This document shows, piece by piece, positions 11,736-25,685 of a stretch of DNA of 64,000 nucleotides. The notes under the pieces are model-generated. The model ran no database searches. It was not told where the DNA came from and saw only the letters and a program-made list of their open reading frames with translations. A program made the position numbers and the translations under genes. Position 1 is the first letter of the stretch, and each line of letters begins with the position of its first letter. Source of the stretch: Lycocorax pyrrhopterus obiensis (taxonomy: Eukaryota; Chordata; Aves; Passeriformes; Paradisaeidae); contig JACSVZ010000004.1 of the NCBI GenBank assembly GCA_014706295.1, positions 4,396,638 through 4,460,637 of the forward strand. Direction: 5' to 3'.

Positions 11736-12344
11736 CTGAGCATTCGGTCACCCACATGTGCAACAGAAGGAATTAAACAGGATACAAACAAGCAGCAAAT
11801 TCTTACAGGTTATACAGAAAAGTCAAGGATTAAAGTAAAGTAAATAAGTAAGGAAAGAAAAGACAAGAAAACAGAGAAGCAGCAATAATGGTACCAGATA
11901 AGTACCACAGACTACAAGTATGACAGTAAAGGATTTGGGCATTCCACTGGTATGTGAGAGCTGTACTTCTCTGCACTTCTTCGAGTAAAACTTGACATTA
12001 AAATCATTAACTCTTATTATGAGCACAACTCTAACAGCTAGAACTAGCAACATATATTGAATTCACAGAATGGCACAAGTCACAAAAGAAATCAGTTTTG
12101 ATATTTCTTTACCAAATAAACCTTTCAATGGTCTATATGCAAAAGAATGAACAGTGTTTTTATGGAAGAGTATCCACCACTTGTTTCTTCAATTCTTTAG
12201 TCACCCAGCAACAAGATGCATATTGCAGCAATATATTATAGTTATCTTCTCCTGGACCCCTGAAGATACAGCTACAAAAGCAAACCTGAAATTTATGAAC
12301 TGACCTTAAATGTCGGTATTTAGATTATCTTGGGTGCAATAACA

Positions 12345-13581
12345 CAGTGCATGCAGGACAACCAGGGCAATCAGTGTCTCTATGAGTCCCAGTCAGCCTG
12401 GATTCAGCAAGGCAGGCCCTGCTTGACCAACCTCATCTCCTTCTATGACAAGGTGTCCCACTTAGTGGATGAAGGAAAGGCTGTGGATGTGATTTACCTG
12501 CACTTTAGGAAAGCCTTTGACGCTTGTGTCTCACAGCATTCTCTTGAAGGAACTGTCTGCGCATGGCTCAGACAGGCCATGGGTTCACTGGGTAAAAAAA
12601 CTGCCTGGATGGCCAAGCCAAGAGTGCTGGTGAACGGAGTTGCATTCAGCTGGAGGCCTGTCACCAGCTCCCCAGGGCTTAGTTTTGGGACAGGTCATGT
12701 TTAATATCTTTGTCGATGACCTGGACAAGAAGATCAAGGGTACTCTCAGTTTGAAGATGACCCTATGGGAGTTTTGTTCTGCTGGAGAGTAGGAAGGCTC
12801 TGCAGAGGGATCTGGACAGGCTGGATCGATGGGCTGAGGCCAATGGTATGAGGTCCAACAAGGTGAAGTGCCACGTCCTGCCCTTGGGTCACAACCCCAG
12901 GCAGCATCACAGGCTGGGGGAAGAGCAGCTGGAAAGTGGCCCAGCGGAAAAGGACACAGTGGTGTTGACTGACAGCAGCTGAACACAAGCCAATATGTGC
13001 CCAGGTGGCCAAGAAGGCCAATGGCATCCTGGCCTATATCAGGAATAGTGTGGCCAGCAGGACCAGGAAAGTCATTCTTCTCCTGTACTCGGCACTGGTG
13101 ACACCTGAAAATCTATATCCAGTTCTGGGCCCCTCACTTCAAAAAGGACATTTAGGTGCTGGAGCAAGTCCAAAGAAGGGTTTGGAACATAAGTCCCATG
13201 AAAAGCAGCTGAGAGAGCTGGGGATGTTTAGCCAGAGAAGGAGGAGGTTCAGGGGTGACTTTATCCTGCCACAACTCCCTGAAAGGAGGCTGTAGCCAGG
13301 TGGGGTTCAGGCTCTGTTCTCAGGCAACTAGGAAAAGGACGAGGGGAAACTGCCTCAAGCTACACCAGTGAGGTTCATGTAGGAAAAATTTATTCACCAA
13401 AAGAGTGGTTGAATATTGGAATAGGCTGCCCAGGGGTGTGATGGAATCACCAACCCAGGAAGCATTCAAAAAAACAAGTGGACATGCCACCATTCCGGTT
13501 TATTGGGCATGACAGTATTCACTCAAAGGTGGGACTTGATGATCTTGGAGTTCTTTTCCAACCTTAATAATTCTGTGATTA
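12345..13581 (+). mobile_element. CR1 LINE, 5'-truncated, decayed reverse transcriptase
   Basis: The plus strand carries recognisable CR1 ORF2 fragments in several frames: QGRPCLTNLISFYDKVSHLV, then GKAVDVIYLHFRKAFD, then VLVNGVAFSWRPVTS, a FVDDLD motif near 12711, and a degenerate FEDD at the place of the catalytic F/YxDD around 12753. Further on come AKKANGILAYIRNSVASRT and LYSALVTPE. It ends with the CR1 3' signature (gggacttgatgatcttggag ... attctgtgatt). Frameshifts and stops interrupt it throughout. Full CR1 elements are about 4.5 kb, so this copy is 5'-truncated and inactive. It is inserted in the region predicted to be an intron of the leftward gene, antisense to it. Confidence 0.95.
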
Positions 13582-14400
13582 TTTTGTACCTTCCTTTGAC
13601 CTGTTAAGAGTTCCCTAGGTATACAGAGATAAAGGGGATATATTCACAAACACAAGTATTATTCCAAAGTTGGTTCTACAGAAGTTGAAAAACCAAGAAG
13701 CAAATTTTTAATGGCCCAGATAATGTAATAAATGAAGTGTCAAATGCTTTAGAAGTCTAATAATCTTTTATCTTTGAAAAAAATTATCTAGAAGAGCTGG
13801 AAAAACATAGAAGTTTCATTTGGGATTAAAAAGAAATCTTACAATTATATGTAGTTAACACGTTGTCCAACCAATTTAAGGTTTCCTTTAAATAGGTAGA
13901 GGCATTTTCCATTTTCTGGCAGGCACAATTTCCAGGAGGTTACAACTATCTAGCAAAACACATCCACAACTCCTTAGCATCTCTGTTACAATTCCACCCA
14001 GAAGTTTAAAACCAATGACATAAGCCAGCCAACATACTCTTACATTCCACCTTCATGTTCGGATACAACCTTCATTTAGACACTACAGCATAAACTATGT
14101 TCTCCCCTACATCTGCCAATGAGTGTAATCATCATCCCTTGAAACTTTATAGTAACTTTTTGCAGACACTTTCAGTTACATTTCTTTTAAAGTTTACCAG
14201 AAATCTGCTAAACAACTGAACTTGTATCAGTGCTCAGTTTTTATGTATGATTTTAAAGGAGAAACCATAAAGGTACAAAAGACAAGTCTTACAGCTGTTG
14301 TTAATATTCTAACTCAACACCTCACCTGAATACTAACCGACAGCAAACATCAAAGAAGGCTGTAAGCATTTTATAGATAAAAGAAATAGAAAAGATAAAA

Positions 14401-14418
14401 ATCTATCTATAGATAGAT
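14401..14418. repeat. 18-base perfect palindrome (ATCT/AGAT)
   Basis: atctatctatagatagat is a perfect palindrome built from tetranucleotide units. It is followed by a T10 run and then an A-rich, C-interrupted tract (14441-14478). Probably a microsatellite remnant. Confidence 0.8.
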
Positions 14419-14495
14419 TATTTTTTTTTTCAGAAAAAAACCCCAAAAAAACAACAAAACAAAAACAAAACCAAACACAGCTGTTTTTACCTTAC

Positions 14496-14561
14496 CTTGG
14501 AAAGAAGATTTCAAGTTTTAAATGTTTACCCCCAAAGCAGCCTAAACTTTTAATCCTGCCT
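14496..14561 (-). CDS. Candidate exon A of leftward gene
   Basis: A 66-base minus-strand block with acceptor gtgttttctttag and donor CCAAG|gtaagg. The open frame enters in phase 2 and leaves in phase 2, with residues GRIKSLGCFGGKHLKLEI and a short aromatic tail. It joins in phase to the candidate exon at 11647-11735. It is the furthest-upstream block I could link. Its own upstream partner was not found, apart from a possible 9-base microexon near 15645. The family is not recognised. Confidence 0.25.
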
Positions 14562-17500
14562 CTAAAGAAAACACTCTGTGACCTTCAGTACTGAAGCAAC
14601 TCAAAAAAAGATTAATACCTAATTCTTCAACATATTTAAATTGCAGACATCAGAGATAATGAACCAAGGCAAAGGGGATTGGTGGATTTGGGATTACAGT
14701 AGAGATCAAGTCAGGTTAAAGCTGTTACAGCATTTTGGCATTGCTTCTTTTCAAGTATGCCAAGTGTTATAATTCCCTTTGCCACATTAAAAAAAAAAGG
14801 AAAGTCTTATTAAAAAAAAAACCAAACAAACTCCTTTTAGATACATTTACTCTATTTGCTCCTAACAAAGTAAGTGATGATTCCTTAGAAGATTCTTCCC
14901 TGTTGCATGTATGTCAGGTTCTACCACACCCCTCTTCTGGATGTAGGAGGCAAGAAAGACTGTCCAAGTCTTAGGAAAAGCCTGCAGTTTACTCCTTAGT
15001 CACCATCTAATCCAGTCACGTCTCTGCTCAACCTTCATCAGTCATTTTAAGGGAAGCCACTTGTCCCCTGGCTGGCAGTTGGCCAGTCACTTCTGCTATG
15101 CTTTATTTAAATCCTTCACTGTCCATGGGTCTCCTCCACTGTGAGATATTAATGGCTTAAGGCCATCACAGTCAAGTAACTATTCTAGGATATCACAGGG
15201 AAGCCCTAAACCAATGAAGCACAAAGCAAACCCAAAATTAGAGATGGCTACTGTTGCCAAAGCCTCTACCAGACAGGAAACTAAAGGAATCAAGAGCGTA
15301 ATTTATAAGAGGATTCAGCATGTAATACACCATTTGGCTTTATTAAGGGAAACATAACAACAAAAAGTGCATCTATTCAAACAGGATAAAAACACGCATT
15401 TTAAATTTTAATGTTTTGAATTTCAAGTGTTCAGGACTGAAAAGCAATCTTAAAGCCTGTCCATTTAACGCAGGGATTATATGAAATATATTCATATACA
15501 TCCATCCCACAGCATTTCCTATCTAAACTCAGTTACAATTGCTGAGCTTCCAGCAAAAATACAGACTTGCATGATCTTGAAAGTACGATAAAGCATTTGG
15601 TTTAATCATAGATCTGTACATGCAGACACAAACACTAATTACTCACCTGCAGTGTCTCCCAGAAAAAAAAGTCACCCAAGAGAGAATGACACATACAAAC
15701 CCAGCACAAACAACAAAGAGTAGTTTGTTAAACTGCTTAAGAAGAAAGAATGACCAAAGATAAAAGCAGCTTTACTGCAAAGTCCTTTTCCTGAATTTGG
15801 AGGATAAAAGAAGCCATGAGGTCAGAGTGTACATTGATAATACAATTTACTAGGTAGGTATGTATTCCCTCAAATCATCTCACACAAGTGTAGACATAAT
15901 AAAAACCTAAAGGATAACTAGATTACATTAAATTTAACTCAACTGTTCCATCTGTAATATGTGAGACTATTCACATTTTCTGTTCCATTTTATGATCTCC
16001 CTAACAAACTTTGCAGTATGTCAGACAGATAATAAACAGTGCTAGAAACAAACACAGTGAGTTTTTAAAACAAGGTAAGGCAGAGAATAGATTGTGCCAC
16101 ATTTAGAAGACTAACAAATTAATCTTGTTATTTGAAGGAGAAAAGCAAAACCTCGTATGCATGAGAAACCATAGAAAACAATAAGAGATCTCATTGTAAA
16201 AACTTGCAAAAACATTGCAATCTGTAAATAAAACTTGAGAGAAAAGCAGTGACAGGAACTAGAGTGTTCACTTTATGAGCTACGGTACAATTCGCAATTT
16301 CATTTTTGGCAGTTCCCAGCTGCTACTCTTTAGAGGCAACAACCCAATCTGCTTATCCAATCACTTCAAAGCTCACATTTCTAAAGCTTGCATCACTCTC
16401 AAAAATTCTCAGAACCCTGTAATTTTAAGTGCATAAATGAATAATGAACTCTTGAAAAGCCAAGGAAAGGAGTTTCCCAGAAAGATTCTGAAGCAACACA
16501 ACCTTTAGTAGGAGAACAATAAAATTCTGCCACCACTAAAACAAAGTTCTGATGCATTTAAGAGTTCACACTGGGAAGTCTTTGGGATTAACAGGTTGCT
16601 CCTCCATTGCTTCTGGAGGAGTCACAAAAAATTTACAAGATACTAATTTATTTGTTCCACTTAGGTTAATATACCGGTTTCACCTACAAAACCTCTTTCT
16701 AAGTTTACAACACAAACTGAAGTTTATTCTACTCCCTTAGCTAAAGAGGAGACCATGGCAGCTGTCCTTGTCAGGTTTAAAGATAATTGCAGTAAAGTTT
16801 CTCAATCAATCCACCCCATGACTGTGCTGTTACATAGACTAACCTCACACTACTAAAAATTAAACCAAGACCATACTGTCCAGAAAATTTGTAATCCAAG
16901 TACAAAACAAGGTAGAAAATACAAACAACTGCATGAGAACAGACACATCAATGACGAGTTACAAAAAATCCCCACAAACCTGAAACAAACCACAGATCTT
17001 TATGCATAACAAAAGTAGAATTGAAGAGCTTCAGAGAGCATTTCAAAGAAGGCAGCTTTGGAAGTATATAGGGCAAAAGCTTATCTAAAGAGCATGGGAG
17101 AAAGCAGAAAATGCGACTGAAGACTTTATCAAGTGACTGAGGTGTCCTGGGATTTTCAGAGTTAAGAGTCAACATCTTAACAAAGATATTACATTACCTT
17201 ACATTTAACAAGACATTAAAGAGAAACAAAAAATCAAAGCATATCACACTGATCTTGTTTTTTGGGACACTGATGGATATAAACTGGATATGAGACACTT
17301 ACGATCTCCAATTTAATCACTTCATTAATAGGAAGGATTTTTTTTCCCCTTTATTGGTGAATATGAACACAGAAAATCCAAGCAACTGCAAACAGTAAAT
17401 TGTGTCACGTTCATGTGAAAGAACAACTTCAGGTTTGGAAAAGCAAAGTAACATAGAGAACAAAGGAACAAAACTTCACTCAAAACATCACACCAAAGTA

Positions 17501-18717
17501 TGCAAGCATCACTGGAACCTGGAGAACTACAGAGTTCCACAGTTTTCACAAGAAATTAAGAAGATTATACTCAAGCTGTTCTTTAGCATATCATACTCTG
17601 TCAAACGAAAAAAGACAAAACTACCCAAGAGTCAAAACACTAATTTTTTGCAGGTAAAATACTTAGTAGGTAATTAAAGCTCTTTCAGCTTCTCCCTTTC
17701 TCCACAACAATTTGAAGATAAAACGAAATTTTCCCAGAAGTAAAAGACAATGCTACAACCTTCCACTCCAACACAAGGCAGTAACGACTTCATCACTGGC
17801 TGACCTACATATAAATAGGAACAGAACAATTACTTTACAAGAAGATATTAATTTGACCTAAAGCAATATTGAAATGTAATTTGCTATCTATATTCTCATG
17901 AGGCTGCTTTTAATTAGGTCAATTTAATTTTCACCACTTCGAGCTACTATAAAACCAAAAAAAACTAGGGAGCTTCAGCAAACAGCTCTATAGAATAACC
18001 CCTGTAAAAACTCTGCCAAGTTAACTGCTATTTCAATATCCCTCCAAAATTAACAGTATTAATCAAAGAATCATATTCTCTGTAATACTTCCAAGTCAAG
18101 CACTCTTGCCACTGGATTGACAAGGACTGTGAAATACAGGCTTTCTTTTCGCTGCATTGTTTTTCAACCATGTTTAGTAGATTGTGGAAATCACAGTCAC
18201 TTAAGGTATAGTACTTGTTACCATGCTTGCAAATTTAAACTTCTTTTTGAGTAATCTTCAAAAACCCAAAAGCTATCTGTAGAATCAAAAATTCTTAAAA
18301 ATATGAATTGTGATACTCCAAATACTAGAAATTAGTAAATATAAGGATGGCTCAGTCTTCCAAAGTTTCTGAACTTCTGAATTGGCTTGTACCAAGAAGA
18401 CATTTAATTCCGAAAGCCCAAACTCTACGGGCAGGGAAAAAACCAATAACCATTAGATCAGTTTCCTACTACTACACTTCAGCAATGCCATGAGCATTAG
18501 AAAGGAATAAGAATACTTCTCTGTGCAGCAGTTTTTTCCGAAAAGCAGAAAAGAAGCTACAGATGTCACAGAACCCCAAGCAAAGAAAACAAATCTCCTC
18601 CCTAACTTCTGCAAGAAATGGCTACAGACCCTTGTGCCTGATTAGGCTGAGACAAATACGAAAGACAAGAATTTAGCTAGAAATGAAATGTAGCATGTTA
18701 TCCTGTGACAGCAAGCA

Positions 18718-18800
18718 ATGAACATATCAATTAATATATTTGTTAATATGTAATTGTATAACTAATTATATATATTCATTAATGTTATATAATTAATGTA
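18718..18800. repeat. Very AT-rich palindromic tract
   Basis: About 80 bases with few G or C and many overlapping short palindromes (attaat, tatataattaat). Low-complexity sequence. Confidence 0.7.
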
Positions 18801-20482
18801 TTTCTTCCTCATGTAGCTAGCAAAGGTCCCTTGCCACAAACTGTTAACAAACTTGAGCAAGCAAAGAATGGAAGATCACTATCAGTTAGAAAATAGTTTA
18901 GGTGGCTTCTTTTTTTAGGGGGGCTTACACAGCAAATTCACTGCAAATGGTACTTGTAGAGGGCAAAGAAAATAGCAAAGATATATTAACAGATTATACT
19001 GTATCATATAACAGTATTAGGCTACTTAGTGTAAAAGACTCTACTGCAGTTCAATGTAATTCCCTATTCACAGAAGTAGGTTAGAAACAGCCAAGAACAA
19101 TGTGACCTGCACATCTTTCTCTACCAATTGATTGTCCTAAGTTTTTACATTTCAACTGTGCATTCAGTCATGTGTTAACTGCAAAGGGTAAGGCTTTAGG
19201 AACAGTTGCACAGGTATTATAAATTAATCTGAAAAGGCCTGGAGCAAAAAAAAAAAAGACGATGCAGCTCTATTGCATACAACAGTTTACTACCAGTTTT
19301 AATGAAAGTCCTTGAGCAGGGAAGTGTAAGTACCAATTCAGAAAGTATCAGTAATTCACACAGGTTCTACCACAAGGGGTTAGAACAGAGTCAGGAAAGT
19401 CACACAGCTCAGCATACGGCACTGCACAGAAACAGGCTGCATAAACAGATGTTGTCACCAGCCTTTCTTCCCATGTAAGAAACATAAACAGTTCAATACC
19501 ACTTAGGAAATCAAAAAGCGAAATCTGAGTTTGAAAAGAGATAAATGTCTTAGGCTGCCCAACAAGAAGAGAGAAAGGGGAAACAGTACAATTTAAAAAA
19601 AGATCACAAAGTAGGCAAAATGTCATTCAGGATCCATCACAAAGAGGCTGAAGAACATCATGAAGAGTTGCGAAAATGACACATACCTCAAAACAGAAAA
19701 GACAGTTCAAAAATGGGATTTGATTTCACAAACTGACATCAACAAAAAACAACCAAGGAGGCAAAGATGCAGAACTGGGCAAGACGCGCAAACCAAAGGA
19801 AGAAGCAGGCTATGCAGAAGAGGAATTGTTGCATAGATACAGAATCTGAAATATATAGATTGTTCATATTCTGGTATTCTCAACCAGTTAACACTAATCT
19901 TAGTTCTTGTCTTTTTCTTTTTTACTAAAGAAAAATAACTTAATCAGAACTTGCAGCTGTCAGCTAATAAATGGAGACATTTTAACGAGTCCTGGTTTAG
20001 TTTATGCTATTCAAGGATTCACAAAGAATAAAAATGAATCATATGGTTTGAAAACAGGCCCTACAAACACTATGACCTAATACAGAGGGATCAAATCCAT
20101 TGTAATTAGCAAGAATTTTACAAAACATTAAACAGGTCTTCTTGGCATTAAAAGCTTCCATTCTAAGTGAACACTTAATTTCCAGCACTCAAGAATTTTC
20201 CACAAATTAGAAATTGGTCTTCTGAAGATGCATTACAAATTTCCGAAGTCTTCCAATTATCACATATTTCCCAATGAAAGGAAAGCAAAATGAAACATAA
20301 TAAAACACAAAAAAACCCCAACCCAAATGCTTTCAATTAAGGTTTTCACTGCTATGGAATATTTCAAGCCCTCCAAACAGTTTTCTTTATATGACACGTG
20401 TCATGGAGAATGTACTGACTTTTTTTAATCATAACACTGAGGTGATGTCCATTCAGGAGTTGGTTATATTAAGTAATACTCA

Positions 20483-20516
20483 AATGCTATTTAAAAGACA
20501 ATGCTATTTAAAAGAA
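20483..20516. repeat. Tandem duplication of a 17-base unit
   Basis: The unit aatgctatttaaaagac is repeated once, immediately, with a single difference at its last base. It looks like replication slippage. Confidence 0.85.
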
Positions 20517-23500
20517 TATTTTAGGTTAAGTTCTTCAGGGCAGGAATTGGCTTGTTTCTTACATACAGGAATGCAAACATTGAGTACCAAATAAAGACAT
20601 TTGTCAGTTTTGCTACAAGCTAATAAAAGGGTACTCAAAGGATTAAATTAGAAGTACAAACCAATTTCAGTAGCTTATAAACATTCATGTCAAATGTTTA
20701 AAGAATTATTCAAAATGTCATTACCAAAATAGTTCTAACATCTCTAAATAAATGATCCCCTGCACTTGCTAAAGATTGCTTAATCTTGACAGAAATCAAA
20801 GCTTATTAATTGCTGTAATTGACAACACAACCAGAAATAGCTGTCCTGAAGAACTGTAAATTTTCTTAAGTAGTAAATGTACATAAAGTTGTAAGTGTAC
20901 ATAAAAGCAAGCATAAGAGTATACACAATGCAGCATTACAAAAATTACTGCTATTTATAGGGTCCACAGTCCAGTAGATGCACCCTTGCAGAGCCCCAGG
21001 GACTTCCAGTAACAATTACCAGTTGCTCACAATCAAGAATCCAGTCCAAGAAACTGTACAAAGACTGACACAATTGTGCATGTAATCACAACCTGCCCAC
21101 AGAACCACAGGCCACCATCTTTCTGCTATTCACCATCTTATCTCTTCATATGCCATACTTTCAAAAATGTACAGTTTGCAAGCATTAAAGGCAGTATATA
21201 ATGCATATACACTCACACACCAGTCTGTAATATGAACTGCAAACCAAAGAACACTTGTGATTTTAAACAAAGTGTTTTAACAGCTCTTTGTGAAACACTG
21301 GGTAACAAGGATTGACTTGACACAACATTTATGGCACTGCACAGATGCTACACAATACCTCAGAGAAAGCAACCGAGATGAAACTACTAGTAAAATCCAT
21401 CTTTTCTCTAAAACAAATTTTTCCGTAATCTTTAGTTTTTCTGCCCTCTGCTATAGAGCAGTACACTATTGCCACATCATTACGTAAAAATGCTGAAATC
21501 TAAACCCACCATCTTCTCATTCTGCTCCATTTTAGTCCCTTTTACTCACATGACTTTTTGTTTTCTCACCACAAAAGGGCATTTGGCCACCTTTTAACTA
21601 ACCATTCCATTTTTTCAAGACCTCTCAAAAGAGAATTTTTCAGAACTGACCTGCAGCAAAACACAGCTGCACCAACACTAGAGTTGCACTATAACATTCA
21701 AGACTATGCAAGATTCAAACTTACTAATCTTTCATATTTTACAAATTACATTTATATGATTTTTCAATGCACTGTCTGAAAACCAAAAAAAAAACCCTGA
21801 CACCAGTGGTACCTACTGCAAATGCTTTAGTCTTATTAATAAAATGAACAGTGTTTTGAACAAAATATTTCAGGAAAACTAACACTGTTTTTATAAGAAT
21901 CACTGGAAAATTTAAGAATAAGTAGCAAACAGGTATTTCACTTGATATCTCTGAGAAGAAAAGTTATTAGACTGCCAAGACAGTCTACTTAAGTCAAATA
22001 TAAAAATCAAGTCTATTTATTCATCTGACATTTTTATTATTGCTGCTTAAAAGTTCTCCTATTTATCATAGGTTTTCTTCTAGACTTGTTAGCACATCTA
22101 CATGCAATCAAGCTTTAATCTAAAAAAATCTGTGAAGTGTCACTTTAGCATTATCAACAAAACTGACCCATGACTGCTCAGATACCACAGTGCTAAGCCT
22201 GTTAGCAGCAGCTCAATACTAAATTAAACTACCCCAAGGGAACATCTTATACACACAAGACTGAAAAGCTGTACAGTCATCATGCCTACAAAGTACATGA
22301 GTTCTCCTTCACAAGCTCAGGCCTGAAGCATAGCCATGGAGTTTATTGAAAAAGAAACACAACAACAAACCAAACTAAACCACTCCTTTTGAAGTCCTCT
22401 CTGCTAGCCATAGTGTCATTCAGCAGAGGGAATTCAAGTGACTTCTTTCAACTTCAGTGATGCTATTCAGAACCTACACAACCAGCAGTGAAACAAGTTG
22501 GCTTCTTCTTTACAAAAAAACCCCAAAACATCTGATAAATGTACAAAGAGGAGATACTCACAGGGTAACAACAGAGAAGACGTAGAAAAAGAGTCCTGTA
22601 GTTTCCAGCTGAGGAAAACAAGGGGTAAAAAACCTCCATATTTGTCACAAATATATCAGAGGAAGAAAAAGTTCCACAGCATTTAAAGATGATCCTAGGA
22701 TTGTATTCTTGTGAGAATCACAGCTGAATCCACTTTTCCAGTAGCTTCGTTTCTTCCCAGAAACATATCAACCCTGGGCTTCTTTCTGGGCTTCCTATCT
22801 GTTGTCCCATTCCTTCCTTTCCTACCCCTCCCAAATTCCGACTGAATTTCTTCCATAAATGTCTTACAACTTTTTTTAATTCCCACCTTACCTAACTTAG
22901 GCAATGTTATAAATTGTTGTGAACTTCAAGCTGACTCAAGCTTCAGTTCTTTGCCTTAAGTTTGCTTAAAAATGTTCATCAACACAGACTTTGCAAATAT
23001 TCACTAACTGACACAACCTGTTTCTGGCTCGGAAGCCAAGGTTTTTATTGGCAGTTCATGAGAAATGCTGTCCTTTAATCCAAAGCATTTAACGGGTTTC
23101 CAAGACTTCTTTAATGCAGTTAAGGATTATTTATATCACTAGGATTTCTTCCTTAATTGTGGAAGGGGGTATCAATAGCAGGGCCAAATGACTGTCAAAT
23201 TACAAGTGAGTCAGATATAGTCTCCAGCCTGTTTCATACCATCAACACGGTTTTGCCCAAGCAGTTAAAGTGTTTGTAGCAATACATAAAACGTCGTCTT
23301 TATGGAAAAAGCCTAATAAAGTATAACTACCATATTAAAATTTTCAAGCTACACGAACTGTCAAAACTAAGAAGAACTGACACTCCAAAAAATTATTTCA
23401 CTTGGAAGATGGGGGTTTTATTCTTAGACACACCTGAAACTTAAAAAAAACGCAAACACTTCTCCACAGACTTTTGCCACTCAAATTATATATATAAGAC

Positions 23501-24970
23501 CTGAACAGAAAGACAAGCCATAGTTTAAGCTTAGCCCTGGTTAAACTAATCTCAGTATTTACTAAAAACAGTATTTCATGCAGTGACCAAAATAATCTAG
23601 CTACATCATACACCAAGTAGAATATATTGCTTCTAGTCCTGGACTTTCCCAGAATACTTGAACTGATATACCGAAAGATTTATCTGTTACAGATTAAAAG
23701 ATGTTAGTGCATGTCCAAGACTTTCCCACTTCCATTCAGCACACTTAGGCAATCTCTGTAGCTGATTTTTCTGACACTGCTGGTGTCAAGATTACTTCAG
23801 GCCACTGCCAAGTAAGAAACAGTAGCTTTTATGAGATATTAAAGGCTCATCTCCAGGTCTGATCTCTAAAAGCAGTCACTTTAAGCAGCTAAAACACTGT
23901 TACAAAGATGTTGGAAGAAGGCAGCCTGTGACCACTGAACACTATCACATGCCCTAAGCTCAATGGACAATGCACAGAACATTTTCTAGTGGCTGCATTT
24001 TAACTCCAAGTCACAAGATCCCTACATTTGTAACAGTTACTTTGATTTAGACATATTTTTTTTCAAAGCTACAAACACACTATCCATTCCCAGTATCACA
24101 TACTAATGCTAACTTCTAAACAATAACAAGGACCTTGAATAAGTTATTACCCTGCCATGACCTTGACCTGTTTCATTTGCAGAACAAGGCCAATATTTAC
24201 CAGCTTCACAAGAGCACAGCAAGTTAAATTCCTATGGTCTTTGGGAAAAAAAGAACATATTTAAGTAATTTATATAATCAGGTCGGCAATTAAAATTCTA
24301 AGTGTTTCAGGAGTTTCAACTTTTCTATATTTTAATTAACATAGGCCTGCAAGTCAAACAAGATGCTTATTTTCTAATGGTATCCTGCTCACAGGTTCCA
24401 GCTGCGTAACCTTTAAGCACAAGCACTTCTCACTCCCCTTTTTATGCCAATCCATGCCTCTCATCATTCTTTCCCCATCACTTCAATTTTTACTCCCCCA
24501 TCCTCACAGTGCTCGCTCCTCCAGCAATTGAAGAGTTGGATCATGGCAAGGACATCACACAGTAGCACCTTCTCTGTTTCTGCTGATTCTGGCAAAGAAA
24601 TAGCACGTAGGAAGCATAGAAACAGCCAGCCCCCTTTACCCCCATGGTCCTTCTGTACAGAACATAAAAGAATAAATAAGCTCAGGAAAACAAAAAAACA
24701 TACAGTCCAGAAGAAAACAAGGATGGAAAACTAGGAAATGTGTCACTAAATGAATTGGCTGCCAGTGAACAAAGAACAGTGCAGTATAATTTTTCTCCCA
24801 ACTTGACAAATACTACACAGAGAAGGGAGAACAGGCTTGGCAGGGAAGAGAAGGGGCATGGAAATCAGAAGCAAAATGCTTTCAAGAAGTCATATACTAG
24901 CTCAAATCACAAAAAATGTTTTTCTATGAAAACAATTTTTGGTCATCATTTCATATAGTTAAACCAAAGT

Positions 24971-25030
24971 CTCTAGAATCACGGAATCAGGTTGGAAAAG
25001 ACCTCCAAGATCAACGAGTCCAACCTACAG
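24971..25030 (-). mobile_element. CR1 3'-end fragment
   Basis: The sequence runs from gaatcacggaatcaggttgg to gatcaacgagtccaacct, the reverse complement of the CR1 3' terminus. Only about 60 bases remain. Confidence 0.85.
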
Positions 25031-25283
25031 AATTTTATGCTCTACTACCATTCAAATTTAAAATGTTTTAGGAGAGGATAAAATTTTCTTTAGTGAAACA
25101 CAGCTAAACTCAGGAAGTAAAAATGAGGAGGGAAATCAAAACAATTCTTCAAATTAGAACAAAAAATCAACTGAATGTTGAAAAATCTTATGCAAGTGTA
25201 ATTTATGAATTACAGTAGAAGAACACTATCAAGCATAACTACAATTAAAAAAAGCTATTTCTTCTGTAACAATGCCAGGTAAG

Positions 25284-25685
25284 CACCAATTCGGCACCCA
25301 GATTAAGGGAGTGGAGCATCTTTCTTACAAGGAAAGGCTGAGGGAGCCAGAACCTAATCAGTGCGCGTCAGTATCTGAAGAGAGGGTTCCAAGAGGATGG
25401 ACCAGGCTCTGCTTGGTGGTGCCGAGCAATAGGACAAGAGGCAATGGGCAGAAACTGATGCACAGGAAGTTCCACCACAGCATGAGGAAGAACTTCTTTA
25501 CTGCACAGTGACCACACATGGAACAGATCACCCAGAACGGGTGTGGAGTCTCCCTCCCTGGAGATATTCCAGAACCACCTGGACACAATCCTGTGCAATG
25601 TGCTCCAGGATGACCCTGCTTGAGCAGGGAGGTTGAACCAGGTGACCCACTGTGGTCCCTTCCAACCTGACCCATTCTGTGAGGA
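25284..25685 (+). mobile_element. CR1 LINE 3' fragment
   Basis: About 400 bases of CR1 in plus orientation. It carries remnants of the ORF2 C-terminus (GVEHLSYKERLREPEP and an RTRGNGQKL match) and the 3' UTR, ending with gtggtcccttccaacctgacc and attctgtga. It belongs to a different CR1 subfamily from the copy at 12345. The ORFs that cross it on both strands are remnants of the element. Confidence 0.93.

Larger units (their letters stand above)
14990..24970. other. AT-rich, intron-like sequence without recognised genes
   Basis: No CR1 copy and no convincing exon was seen in this stretch, beyond the AT-rich tract and tandem duplication listed separately. Weak splice-flanked fragments exist near 15645 and 17300 but are too short to support. 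ORFs of up to about 96 codons occur on both strands at the rate expected by chance. The A-over-T bias fits an intron of a minus-strand gene. Confidence 0.5.

Noticed and set aside
11823..12053. Minus-strand ORF with a hydrophobic, membrane-like C-terminus
   Set aside because: The Leu/Phe-rich end comes from a pyrimidine-rich stretch typical of introns. No splice boundaries support an exon.
22695..22904. 69-codon minus-strand ORF rich in Lys, Arg and Glu
   Set aside because: Purine-rich stretches give such charged peptides by composition. No acceptor fits and no family is recognised.
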